From NCBI RefSeq assembly GCF_900107605.1, contig NZ_FNQJ01000017.1, positions 18,330 to 82,329 on the forward strand: a stretch of 64,000 nt of DNA. The letters are read 5' to 3'. The notes under the pieces are model-generated. The model was not told the origin of the DNA, did no database searches, and was given only the letters and a program-made list of their open reading frames with translations. The DNA is from Acidovorax soli (GTDB lineage Bacteria > Pseudomonadota > Gammaproteobacteria > Burkholderiales > Burkholderiaceae_C). Each line of letters starts with the position of its first letter. Within the stretch, counting starts at the first letter, position 1. Position numbers and translations under genes: made by a program. Below are positions 45,597-53,914 of this stretch, in pieces.

Positions 45597-46985
45597 GTGC
45601 AACCCACACCTGCCATCTTCAAGGCCTACGACATCCGCGGCATCGTCCCCTCCACCCTGAATGAAGAAGTGGCCCTGGGCCTGGGCCGGGCCTTTGGCAC
45701 CGCGGCGCGGGCCGAAGGCCAGACCACGGTGGCCGTGGGGCGCGATGGCCGGCTGTCCGGCCCGACCATCAGCAGCGCCCTGGTACGCGGCCTGGTGGAG
45801 GCCGGCATCGAGGTGATCGACGTGGGCCTGGTCACCACGCCGCTCCTGTATTTCGCGGCCAGCACGCTGTGCGCCAGCGGCATCCAGGTCACGGGCAGCC
45901 ACAACCCGCGCGATTACAACGGCTTCAAGATGGTGCTGAACGGCCGTGCCATCTATGGCGACGAAATCCAGGCCCTGCGCCACACCATGGAGGCCGAGAG
46001 CTGGCAGCTGCTGCCCGGCGGCAGCGTGCGCCATGTGGATGTGCTGCCGGCCTATGCGCAGCGCATCACTGGCGATGTGAAGCTGGCCCGCCCCCTGAAG
46101 ATCGTGGTCGATTGCGGCAACGGCATTGCCGGTGCCTCGGCCCCGGCCATCTTCCGCGCGCTGGGCTGCGAGGTGACCGAACTGTTTTCCGAGGTGGACG
46201 GCAACTTCCCCAACCACCACCCCGACCCCAGCAAACCCGAAAACCTGCGCGACCTGATTGCCGCCCTGCAGGCCGGCGACGCCGAACTGGGCCTGGCCTT
46301 CGACGGCGACGGCGACCGCCTCGGCATCGTCACACGCGATGGCAGCAACATCTTCCCCGACCGCCAGATGATGCTGTTCGCGCAGGATGTGCTCAGCCGC
46401 GTGCCAGGCGCGCCCGTCCTGTTCGATGTGAAATGCACCCAGCGCCTGGCGCCGGCCATTGCCGCCGCAGGCGGCCAGCCGGTGATGTACAAAACAGGCC
46501 ACTCGCTGATCAAGGCGCGCATGAAAGAGCTCAACTCGCCCCTGGGCGGCGAAATGAGCGGCCATATCTTCTTCAAGGAGCGCTGGTTCGGCTTCGATGA
46601 CGGCACCTATGCCGGCTGCCGCCTGCTCGAAATCCTTTCGCGCAGCGCCGACCCGGGCGCCGTGCTCAACGGCCTGCCCACCAGCTTCAGCACGCCCGAG
46701 CTCAACGTGGCCTGCGCCGAAGGCGAGCCGCACCGTCTGACGGCCGAGCTGCAGGCACTGGCCGCCGAGAGCTTTGCGGCCCCGGCGCAGATCAACACCA
46801 TTGATGGCCTGCGGGTGGACTGGCCCGATGGCTTTGGCCTGATCCGCGCCAGCAACACCACGCCTGTACTGGTGCTGCGCTTCGAGGGCCACACGCCCGA
46901 GGCGCTGGCCCGCATCGAGGCGGCCATGCTGGCCCTGCTGCACCGTGTAAAGCCCGATGCCCAGGTGGGCAGCGCGGTGCACTGA
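45597..46985 (+). CDS. algC: Phosphomannomutase/phosphoglucomutase
   Basis: A 462-residue alpha-D-phosphohexomutase that interconverts the 1- and 6-phosphates of mannose and glucose for LPS and polysaccharide synthesis. Active Ser in TGSHNPRDYNGFK (about 100), metal site FDGDGDRLG (about 235), sugar loop GEMSGH (about 318), C-terminal RASNTTPVLVLRFEG. GTG at 45597 is the natural start (PTPAIFKAYDIRG follows). It precedes waaA, in keeping with a role in envelope sugars. Confidence 0.94.
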   Translation: MQPTPAIFKAYDIRGIVPSTLNEEVALGLGRAFGTAARAEGQTTVAVGRDGRLSGPTISSALVRGLVEAGIEVIDVGLVTTPLLYFAASTLCASGIQVTGSHNPRDYNGFKMVLNGRAIYGDEIQALRHTMEAESWQLLPGGSVRHVDVLPAYAQRITGDVKLARPLKIVVDCGNGIAGASAPAIFRALGCEVTELFSEVDGNFPNHHPDPSKPENLRDLIAALQAGDAELGLAFDGDGDRLGIVTRDGSNIFPDRQMMLFAQDVLSRVPGAPVLFDVKCTQRLAPAIAAAGGQPVMYKTGHSLIKARMKELNSPLGGEMSGHIFFKERWFGFDDGTYAGCRLLEILSRSADPGAVLNGLPTSFSTPELNVACAEGEPHRLTAELQALAAESFAAPAQINTIDGLRVDWPDGFGLIRASNTTPVLVLRFEGHTPEALARIEAAMLALLHRVKPDAQVGSAVH

Positions 46986-46986
46986 A

Positions 46987-47115
46987 GTGAAACACCCCCC
47001 TGAGTCGCTTCGCGCCTTCCCCCCGCTCTCGCAGCGCTGCGCGCTGCGGGCAGGGGGACGCAGCCCTCGCTGCGGGGCGGCCCTTGCTTGGCTGCCTCGG
47101 CCTTGGGCCGCGCCA
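46987..47115 (+). repeat. G+C-rich dispersed repeat (family B) between algC and waaA
   Basis: The gap holds CTGAGTCGCTTCGCGCCTTCC..., GGGGGACGCAGCCCTCGCTGCGGGGCGGCCC and CTTGGCTGCCTCGGCCTTGGGCCGC. I recognise this as a repeat frequent in intergenic regions of Comamonadaceae genomes. It has several local dyads (GCAGCCCTCGCTGC). Only one copy occurs in this window. Confidence 0.55.
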
Positions 47116-47159
47116 GTTTCATCCGATCCGGGTGGCATGCGGCATCCTGGAACGCAGAG

Positions 47160-48518
47160 ATGAGCCTCGCACTCTGGCTGTATTCCGCCCTGACCTGGGC
47201 CGCCCAGCCGCTGCTGCGGCGCAAACTGCGGCGCCGCGCCGTCGCCGAGCCCGGCTACGGCCACGCGGTGGGCGAGCGCTTTGGCCGTTATGCACGGCCT
47301 ATCGACAGCCTGATTCCGCAAAGCAGCACCGACCCGCTGGGCCGCTTTGTGTGGATCCACGCCGTATCGCTGGGCGAAACCCGGGCCGCCGCCATCTTGC
47401 TGGCGGAGCTGCGCCGGCAGCTGCCCGGCATGCGCCTGCTGCTCACCCACGGCACCGCCACGGGCCGGGCCGAGGGTGAGAAACTGCTGTTACCGGGCGA
47501 TGTGCAGGTATGGCAGCCTTGGGACACGCCGGGGGCAGTGCGCCGCTTCTTGCGCCAGTTCCGGCCTGCCATCGGCATCCTCATGGAAACCGAGGTCTGG
47601 CCCAACCTGGTGGCGGGCTGCCGGCAGCGTGGCATACCGCTGGTACTGGCCAATGCTCGCTTCAATGAAAAATCCCTGCGCAAGTCGCTGCGGCTGGCGG
47701 CGCTGGCCCGCCCGGCCTATGGCGGCTTGGCGGCCGTCTGGGCCCAGACCGATGCCGATGCCGAGCGCCTGCAATCCATCGGCGCGCCGGTGCAGGGTGT
47801 GTTTGGCAACCTCAAGTTCGACGTGGTGCCCGATGCCGGGCAACGGGCAAGGGGGCGTGCATGGCGCGCAGGCAGTGCCCGGCCCGTGGTCATGCTGGCC
47901 AGCAGCCGCGACGGTGAAGAATCGATGTGGCTGGCTGCCTTGAAGCAAAAAAGCACTCCAGCGGTTGAGAAAAAAGCGCAAGCAGCTATCAATAGTGAAG
48001 CAAATTCGACGGATAAAACGGTGCAGTGGCTGGTAGTGCCGCGCCACCCCCAGCGCTTTGCCGAAGTGCGGCAGCTGCTGTGCAGCGCCGGCCTGACCGT
48101 ATCGAGCCGCCGCCAGTGGGCCGACGGCCCAGAGCCCGCCGATGTCTGGCTGGGCGACTCCCTGGGCGAAATGGTGCTGTATTACAGCCTGGCCGATGTG
48201 GCCTTGCTCGGCGGCAGCTTTGCGCCGCTGGGCGGGCAGAACCTGATCGAGGCCATTGCCTGCGGCTGCCCCGTGGTGGTGGGGCCACACACCTTCAACT
48301 TTGCCGAGGCAGCCACGCTGGCCTGTGAACAGGGCGTGGCGCACCGCGTGGAAGATATCGGGCAGGGGGTGGCGCTGGCCTGTGACCTGGCCACCGACGC
48401 CCCCCGGCTGGCCGTCGCCCGCGACCTGGCCCAGGAATTCATGCAGCAGCATCGCGGCGCAGCGCGGCTGACCGCCGCCGCCATCGCGGCCCTGCTGGGC
48501 CTTGCTGCGGCGCCATGA
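47160..48518 (+). CDS. waaA: 3-deoxy-D-manno-octulosonic acid transferase
   Basis: A 452-residue GT-30 glycosyltransferase that adds Kdo to lipid A. N-terminal hydrophobic segment for membrane association, then WIHAVSLGETRAA, MRLLLTHGTATGRAEG, METEVWPNL, VLANARFNEKS, and the C-terminal nucleotide-sugar block GGSFAPLGGQNLIEAIACGCPVVVGPH. Residues about 261-285 (KQKSTPAVEKKAQAAINSE and a few more) are an extra, AT-rich, Lys-rich insertion between strands of the C-terminal domain; the DNA there is a family A repeat. The frame is intact. Confidence 0.95.
   Translation: MSLALWLYSALTWAAQPLLRRKLRRRAVAEPGYGHAVGERFGRYARPIDSLIPQSSTDPLGRFVWIHAVSLGETRAAAILLAELRRQLPGMRLLLTHGTATGRAEGEKLLLPGDVQVWQPWDTPGAVRRFLRQFRPAIGILMETEVWPNLVAGCRQRGIPLVLANARFNEKSLRKSLRLAALARPAYGGLAAVWAQTDADAERLQSIGAPVQGVFGNLKFDVVPDAGQRARGRAWRAGSARPVVMLASSRDGEESMWLAALKQKSTPAVEKKAQAAINSEANSTDKTVQWLVVPRHPQRFAEVRQLLCSAGLTVSSRRQWADGPEPADVWLGDSLGEMVLYYSLADVALLGGSFAPLGGQNLIEAIACGCPVVVGPHTFNFAEAATLACEQGVAHRVEDIGQGVALACDLATDAPRLAVARDLAQEFMQQHRGAARLTAAAIAALLGLAAAP
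47943..48000 (-). repeat. Hairpin repeat family A inserted in frame in waaA
   Basis: Minus strand: ACTATTGATAGCTGCTTGCGCTTTTTTCTCAACCGC, then TGGAGTGCTTTTTTGCTTC. The order short hairpin, GCTGCTTGCGCTT is that of family A. The 58 bp are strongly AT-rich beside G+C-rich waaA and add about 20 residues with no counterpart in the family. Confidence 0.65.
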
Positions 48519-48693
48519 AACGGCACGCAGCGGGGGCACAAAATGCCGGGCCAGCACCTGTGTTTCAGGCCCGTGCCTGCCGGAAATGTCACCTTGCGTA
48601 CTCGGCTTTGTGCCGACACGCCCGCAGCTGTGCCACAGTTCCTCCCACCGCTGGCTGATCATTGATGGGCGGCCCGACGCCGCTGCAAGACCC

Positions 48694-51384
48694 ATGGACA
48701 AACACTACCTCACGCCGCTTTTTGCACCCGCTTCCATTGCCATACTGGCGGGCAAGGCCGACGAACCCGAAAATCTCACCTCGTATGCGCAAGCGCTGCA
48801 TCCGGCCCTGCGCGCGCAGCGCTTTGCCGGCAGCCTGCAGTTTGTCGATACCCACACCAGCGGCACGCTGGCCGACCTGGCGCAAAGAAAGGCCGATCTG
48901 GCCATCGTCGCGCTGCCGCCCGCCGAAGTGCCGGCTGCGCTGGAAGTGGCGGGGCGCATCGGCTGCCGCGCGGCGCTGGTGCTGTCGAGCGGCATGGATG
49001 CGGACCAGGCCGCCCGCCTCAAGAAAATTGCGCGCCGCGAGGGCTTGTACCTGCTGGGCCCCAATTCGCTCGGGTTCCAGCGGCCGCACCTGCAGCTCAA
49101 TGCCAGCGCGGCCGGCCCGCTGGCGCGCGATGGCTCGCTGGCGCTGGTGTGCCAGTCGGGCGCGCTCACGGCGTCGATCCTGGACTGGGCCCGCAACAAC
49201 GCCGTGGGGTTCTCGACCGTGGTGTCGCTGGGGCCGAACACCGACGTGGACATTGCCCAGGTGCTCGACTTTCTGGCCCACGATGCGCGCACGCAGAGCA
49301 TCGTCGTCTACATGGAAGGCATCTCCAATGCCCGCCGTTTCATGAGCGCGCTGCGCTCGGCCGCCAATGCCAAGCCGGTGGTGGTGCTCAAGGCCGGGCG
49401 CAAGCCGGCGGGCAATGAGGCCGCCCAGACGCACAGCGGCACCATCGTGGGCAGCGACGATGTGTTCGACGCCGCCTTGCGCCGCGCCGGCGCGGTGCGC
49501 GTGCGCTCGTTCGTCGAGCTGTTCTCGGCGGCCAAGTGCCTGGCTTCGCGCTATCGGCCGGTGGGCAAGCGCCTGGCCATCGTCACCAACGGCGGCGGGC
49601 CCGGCGTGCTGGCGGCCGACTGGGTCAATGAGATCCTGCTGAGCCTGGGCAAGCTGTCACCCGAAACGGCGCGTGCGCTGGCGCCCCGGTTGCCGCCCCT
49701 GGCGTCGCTGTCGGATCTGATCGACCTGTCGGAAGACGCCGGCGCCGAGCACTATCGCCTGGCCATCGAGGCTGCCTGCCAGGACCGGCAGGTGGATGGC
49801 GTGCTGGCCATCCATTCCCCCAAGGCTGGCTCGGACGCCAGTGCGGTAGCCACCGCACTGGCCGAGGTCAAGCGCAGCATGAGCAAGCCGCTGCTGGCCT
49901 GCTGGATGGGCGACACCTCGGTGGTGCCGGCGCGCGCCATCTTGCTGGAGGCCGCCATCCCGAGCTTTCGCACGCCCGAGGCCGCCGTGGGGGCCTTTGG
50001 CAACATCGCCTCGTTCTACCAGAACCAGCAACTGCTGCAGCAGACACCGCCACCGCTGTCCACGCTGGCCAAGCCCGACATCGAGGGCGCGCGCCTGGTC
50101 ATCGAAAGCGTGCTGGCCGAGCGGCGCAAGGTGCTGACCGAGATGGAGTCCAAGACGCTGCTGGCGGCATTCCACATTCCTGTGACCAAGACCATCCTGG
50201 CACGCAGCGCGCACGAAGCCATGATGATCGCCACGCAGATGGGCTTTCCGGTGGCGCTGAAGATCGACTCGCCCGACATCAGCCACAAATCCGACGTGGG
50301 CGGCGTGGCCCTCAATATCCACAGTGGCACCGCGGCCCGCGATGCCTACACCGACATGGTGCAGCGCGTGGCACACCTGCAGCCGCAGGCGCGCATCAAC
50401 GGGGTGACGGTGCAGAACATGGCTGGCGCCCGGCGCGGGCGGGAGATCTGCATCGGCCTGGTTACCGACGACCCGTTTGGCCCGGTGATCACGTTTGGTG
50501 CGGGCGGCACCATGATCGAACTGATCGACGACCGCGCCATGGAGCTGCCCCCGCTCAACCAGTTCCTGGCACGCCGGCTGATCGAGCGCTCGCGTGTAGC
50601 CGAAACGCTGGGCGAGTGGCGCGGCGCCAGCGCGGTGGACCATGACGCGCTGGAGCAGGTGCTGCTGCGCGTGTCGGAAATGGTGTGTGCCTTGCCCCAG
50701 CTGCGCGAGATGGACATCAACCCGCTCATCGTGGACGCGCAGGGCGTCGTGGCGGTGGATGCGCGCATTGCCATCGACCACGCGGCCAACACCTCGGGCG
50801 GGCGGGCCGACAGCTTCAGCCACCTGGCCATCCTGCCGTATCCCGCACGCTACGAACAGCTGTGGCCGATGCGCGGAGGCGGTGAATACCTGGTGCGCCC
50901 CATCCACCCCGACGATGCGCAGATGCTGCAGCAACTGGTGCAGAACCTGTCGCCCGAAAGCCGGTATTTCCGTTTCATCTCGTCGATGGTGGAACTGCCG
51001 GCCTCGATGCTGGCACGCTTCACCCTGATCGACTATGACCGCGAAATGGCGCTGGTGGCCGTATTCCGCGAACGCACGGTGGGCGACGACGGCGACAGTA
51101 CCGAAACCGAACGCATCGTGGGGGTGTCGCGCTACGTCACCAATCCTGACCAGTCGAGCTGCGAATTTGCCCTGGTGGTGGCCGACGACTTCAATGGCAA
51201 GGGTCTGGGTTCGCGCCTGATGCTGAGCATCATGGATGTGGCGCGCGACAAGGGCCTGGCCGAGATGGAAGGCCTGGTGCTGGCCAACAACCCCGGCATG
51301 CTCAAGCTCATGCGCAGCCTGGGCTTTGTGGTCAAGCCCTATTCAGACGACACAGATTTCAGGTTGGTCACCCACACCTTGTAG
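48694..51384 (+). CDS. Pat-like protein acetyltransferase: NDP-forming acyl-CoA synthetase fused to GNAT
   Basis: An 896-residue protein, close to the size of Salmonella Pat. Order: CoA-binding domain (about 5-130), succinyl-CoA-ligase-like flavodoxin domain (NGGGPGVLAADW, about 288), ATP-grasp domain (about 480-710; ALKIDSPDISHKSDVGGVALN, AGGTMIELIDDRAMELPPLN) and a C-terminal GNAT domain (about 740-896) with ADDFNGKGLGSRLM for acetyl-CoA. Pat acetylates and inactivates AMP-forming acyl-CoA synthetases such as Acs and PrpE; prpE is present at 37080. Start at 48694 chosen for homology. Confidence 0.87.
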   Translation: MDKHYLTPLFAPASIAILAGKADEPENLTSYAQALHPALRAQRFAGSLQFVDTHTSGTLADLAQRKADLAIVALPPAEVPAALEVAGRIGCRAALVLSSGMDADQAARLKKIARREGLYLLGPNSLGFQRPHLQLNASAAGPLARDGSLALVCQSGALTASILDWARNNAVGFSTVVSLGPNTDVDIAQVLDFLAHDARTQSIVVYMEGISNARRFMSALRSAANAKPVVVLKAGRKPAGNEAAQTHSGTIVGSDDVFDAALRRAGAVRVRSFVELFSAAKCLASRYRPVGKRLAIVTNGGGPGVLAADWVNEILLSLGKLSPETARALAPRLPPLASLSDLIDLSEDAGAEHYRLAIEAACQDRQVDGVLAIHSPKAGSDASAVATALAEVKRSMSKPLLACWMGDTSVVPARAILLEAAIPSFRTPEAAVGAFGNIASFYQNQQLLQQTPPPLSTLAKPDIEGARLVIESVLAERRKVLTEMESKTLLAAFHIPVTKTILARSAHEAMMIATQMGFPVALKIDSPDISHKSDVGGVALNIHSGTAARDAYTDMVQRVAHLQPQARINGVTVQNMAGARRGREICIGLVTDDPFGPVITFGAGGTMIELIDDRAMELPPLNQFLARRLIERSRVAETLGEWRGASAVDHDALEQVLLRVSEMVCALPQLREMDINPLIVDAQGVVAVDARIAIDHAANTSGGRADSFSHLAILPYPARYEQLWPMRGGGEYLVRPIHPDDAQMLQQLVQNLSPESRYFRFISSMVELPASMLARFTLIDYDREMALVAVFRERTVGDDGDSTETERIVGVSRYVTNPDQSSCEFALVVADDFNGKGLGSRLMLSIMDVARDKGLAEMEGLVLANNPGMLKLMRSLGFVVKPYSDDTDFRLVTHTL

Positions 51385-51423
51385 GCGCGCGCCCCTTGTC
51401 ATCAGGCAGGGGCGGTGTGGTGG

Positions 51424-52752
51424 CTACGGCTGCTGCAGCAAGCGGTTGATGGCTTCCACGTCCTCTTGCACCAGAGTGCCGGCCGCCTGGCGCAGCTTGA
51501 GGGTGCCCAGCAGCACGTTGTAGCGCGCCTGCGCCAGGTCGCGCTTGGTCTGATAGAGCTGGCTTTGCGCATTGAGCACATCGATGTTGATGCGCACGCC
51601 CACCTGGTAGCCGAGCTTGTTGGCGTCGAGCGCGCTCTGGCTGGAGGCTTCGGCCGCTTCCAGGGCCTGCACCTGGCCCTGGCCGGACTGCACGCCAAAG
51701 AAGGCGGCGCGGGTGGCCTGCGCCACGTTGCGGCGCGCGGTTTCGAGGTCGGCCGCGGCCTTTTCTTCGAGGGCCAGCGTTTCCTTGATGCGGTTCTGCA
51801 CGGCAAAACCGGCAAAAAGCGGCAGGTTCAGGGCCACGCCCACGCTGGCATTGTTGGTGCGGCTGTTCGTCCCCGGCATGATGACAGTCCCGTTGGGATT
51901 ACGCGTGATGTTGTAGCCGGCCTGCAGATCCACCGTGGGCAGATGCCCGGTGCCGGCCTTCTGGGTCTCCAGGCGTGCGATGTCCAGGGCGATCTGGGCC
52001 TGGCGCACGCCCGGCTGCTGCTCCTGCGCCGTCTGCACCCATTGCGCCACGTTGTCGGGCTGCACGGTGGGCAGCGGCACCGGCTGGACCAGGGGCAGAG
52101 GCTGGGTGCCGGTCACCCCCACCAGCTGGTCCAGTGCCAGCTTCTTCACGCGCAGGTCGTTCCCGGCGGCAATTTCCTGAGCGATGACCAGGTCGTAGCG
52201 GGCCTGGGCCTCGCGCGAGTCGGTCACGGTGGAGGTTCCCACCTCGAAGTTGCGCTTGGCGGAAGCCAGCTGCTCGGAGACGGCCGTTTTTTGCGCCTGC
52301 ACGAAGGTGAGTGTGTCCTGGGCCGCGAGCACATCAAAGTAGGCTTGGCTGACGCGCACCAGCAGATCCTGGGTGGCGGCGTCCAGCTGCGCAAGGGCCA
52401 CATCGACGCCGCGCTGGCCCTGCTGGAAGTTGATGCGGTTGGCCGGCCGGTAGAGCGGCTGCGAGGCGTTGACCCCCATATTCTGTGTGGTGGCATTGAG
52501 ATCTACCTTGGGGCGGCTGACTTCCGTGTTGGCGCGTGACACACCAGCGGACAGTCCCGCGCTGGGCAGCAAGCCGGCGCGGGCCTGCTCCGCGCGGCTG
52601 GAGGCTGCATCCAGCTGAAGCCTGGCGGCCTGCCACACCGTGTCGTAACCGCGCGCTGCGTCCACCAGCTGCGACAAGCTCTGTGCCTGCGCCGGCGTGC
52701 CCAGGGTAGCGGTGATTGCCAATGTCAGGGGAAGTAGCCGAAGCAGGTTCAT
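51424..52752 (-). CDS. tolC: TolC-family outer membrane efflux protein
   Basis: A 442-residue outer membrane channel. Signal peptide MNLLRLLPLTLAITATLGTPAQA, then two repeats of the OEP fold with long coiled-coil helices (for example SLSQLVDAARGYDTVWQAA and QARYDLVIAQEIAAGNDLRVKK). It is the last gene of the run tetR-adaptor-pump-pcm-rhodanese-tolC and should be the exit duct for the RND pump, though TolC proteins often serve several systems. Confidence 0.92.
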   Translation of the reverse strand: MNLLRLLPLTLAITATLGTPAQAQSLSQLVDAARGYDTVWQAARLQLDAASSRAEQARAGLLPSAGLSAGVSRANTEVSRPKVDLNATTQNMGVNASQPLYRPANRINFQQGQRGVDVALAQLDAATQDLLVRVSQAYFDVLAAQDTLTFVQAQKTAVSEQLASAKRNFEVGTSTVTDSREAQARYDLVIAQEIAAGNDLRVKKLALDQLVGVTGTQPLPLVQPVPLPTVQPDNVAQWVQTAQEQQPGVRQAQIALDIARLETQKAGTGHLPTVDLQAGYNITRNPNGTVIMPGTNSRTNNASVGVALNLPLFAGFAVQNRIKETLALEEKAAADLETARRNVAQATRAAFFGVQSGQGQVQALEAAEASSQSALDANKLGYQVGVRINIDVLNAQSQLYQTKRDLAQARYNVLLGTLKLRQAAGTLVQEDVEAINRLLQQP

Positions 52753-52813
52753 GGAGGTCCTTCAGGTCGTGCTGGGCGCAAGAGGTGGCGTGAACAAGGT
52801 GGGCCAATGTGTT

Positions 52814-53155
52814 TCAGTACCGCGGCACGCTGTTGTCGTGTTCACGGGACCAGGCATCGATACCGCCCGTGATGTTGGCCAGCGTTCCAAAACCCTGCTG
52901 CGCCAGGAAAGCCGCCACGCGCAGGCTGCGGGCACCGTGGTGGCACAGGCACGCCAGGGGGCGGGAAGGGTCCAGCTCGGCCAGCCGGCCAGGCAGCTGC
53001 CCCATGGGAATTGCCACCAGTTCAAACCCGTCCGTGCGCACGCTGGCGGTTTGCAATTCCCAGGGCTCGCGCACGTCCAGCACCAGCGGCTGGCCCACGG
53101 CGTAGGCCTGCGCAAACCAGGCGGACAGTTGCGCAGGGCGGACATGGTCGATCAT
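52814..53155 (-). CDS. Single-domain rhodanese-like protein
   Basis: A 113-residue rhodanese fold with the active loop CLCHHGARSL carrying the catalytic Cys. VLDVREPWELQTA is the usual N-terminal rhodanese motif (D-x-R-E-x-x-E). It probably transfers sulfane sulfur or acts as a redox/sensor domain; partner unknown. It sits 21 bp after pcm and 61 bp before tolC in the efflux operon. Confidence 0.88.
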   Translation of the reverse strand: MIDHVRPAQLSAWFAQAYAVGQPLVLDVREPWELQTASVRTDGFELVAIPMGQLPGRLAELDPSRPLACLCHHGARSLRVAAFLAQQGFGTLANITGGIDAWSREHDNSVPRY

Positions 53156-53176
53156 CCAGAACTCCTCGCCGCCAGA

Positions 53177-53890
53177 TCAGAAGGAAAAGTCCGAAGGTTC
53201 GGCAAAGCCCACCAGGCGCGGCGCGATGGTGTCCCAGGGCTGGGTGGTGTCGAAACGCTCGCCCGTGCGGCGCACCAGCGTGAAGCGCATGACAGGTTCC
53301 TGGCCCACGATGGCGGCCAGGCGGCCACCTTCGCGCAGCATCGACAGCAGGTTCTGCGGAATGCTGGCCACGGAGCCACTGAGCACGATCACGTCGAACG
53401 GGCCTTCGGGCACGGCATCGCGGGAGCCGTCCGACACGCGCACATGGGCATTGGCGATGCCGGCGCGTTGAAGATTGTCTTGCGCCATCTCGGCCAGCGC
53501 GGGCACGATTTCGAGCGAGACCACGCTCTCGGCACGCTGGGCCAGCAGCGCGGCCATGTAGCCCGAACCGGCGCCGATTTCCAGCACGCGGTCGGTGGGC
53601 AAGATTTTCAGGCCTTGCAGCATGCGTGCTTCCAGGCGCGGCTGCAGCATGCTGTGGCCCAGGCGAACGGCTTCCTTGGCGTCGCTGCCCAGCAAGGGGA
53701 TTTCGATGTCCATGAAGGCCATGCTGCGGCAGGCCGGGGGCACGAAGTCTTCGCGGCGTACCACCGACAGCAGCTCCAGCACGTCGGCATCGAGCACATT
53801 CCAGGGGCGGATCTGCTGCTCGATCATGTTGTAGCGGGCCTGTTCAATGGGATCGCTGATGTTGGCAGACGTGTTCAGAGGCATGTTCAT
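53177..53890 (-). CDS. pcm: Protein-L-isoaspartate O-methyltransferase-family protein
   Basis: A 237-residue SAM-dependent methyltransferase of the PCMT family: YNMIEQQIRPWNVLD at the N-terminus, motif I VLEIGAGSGYMAALLA (about 111-126), then VVSLEIVP and DVIVLSGSV. Known Pcm repairs isoaspartyl residues. This version, found beside rhodanese and tolC in beta-proteobacteria, lacks some residues of E. coli Pcm as far as I can judge, so another substrate is possible. Confidence 0.85.
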   Translation of the reverse strand: MNMPLNTSANISDPIEQARYNMIEQQIRPWNVLDADVLELLSVVRREDFVPPACRSMAFMDIEIPLLGSDAKEAVRLGHSMLQPRLEARMLQGLKILPTDRVLEIGAGSGYMAALLAQRAESVVSLEIVPALAEMAQDNLQRAGIANAHVRVSDGSRDAVPEGPFDVIVLSGSVASIPQNLLSMLREGGRLAAIVGQEPVMRFTLVRRTGERFDTTQPWDTIAPRLVGFAEPSDFSF

Positions 53891-53914
53891 GGAATCTCTC
53901 CAGGGGAAGACGGG

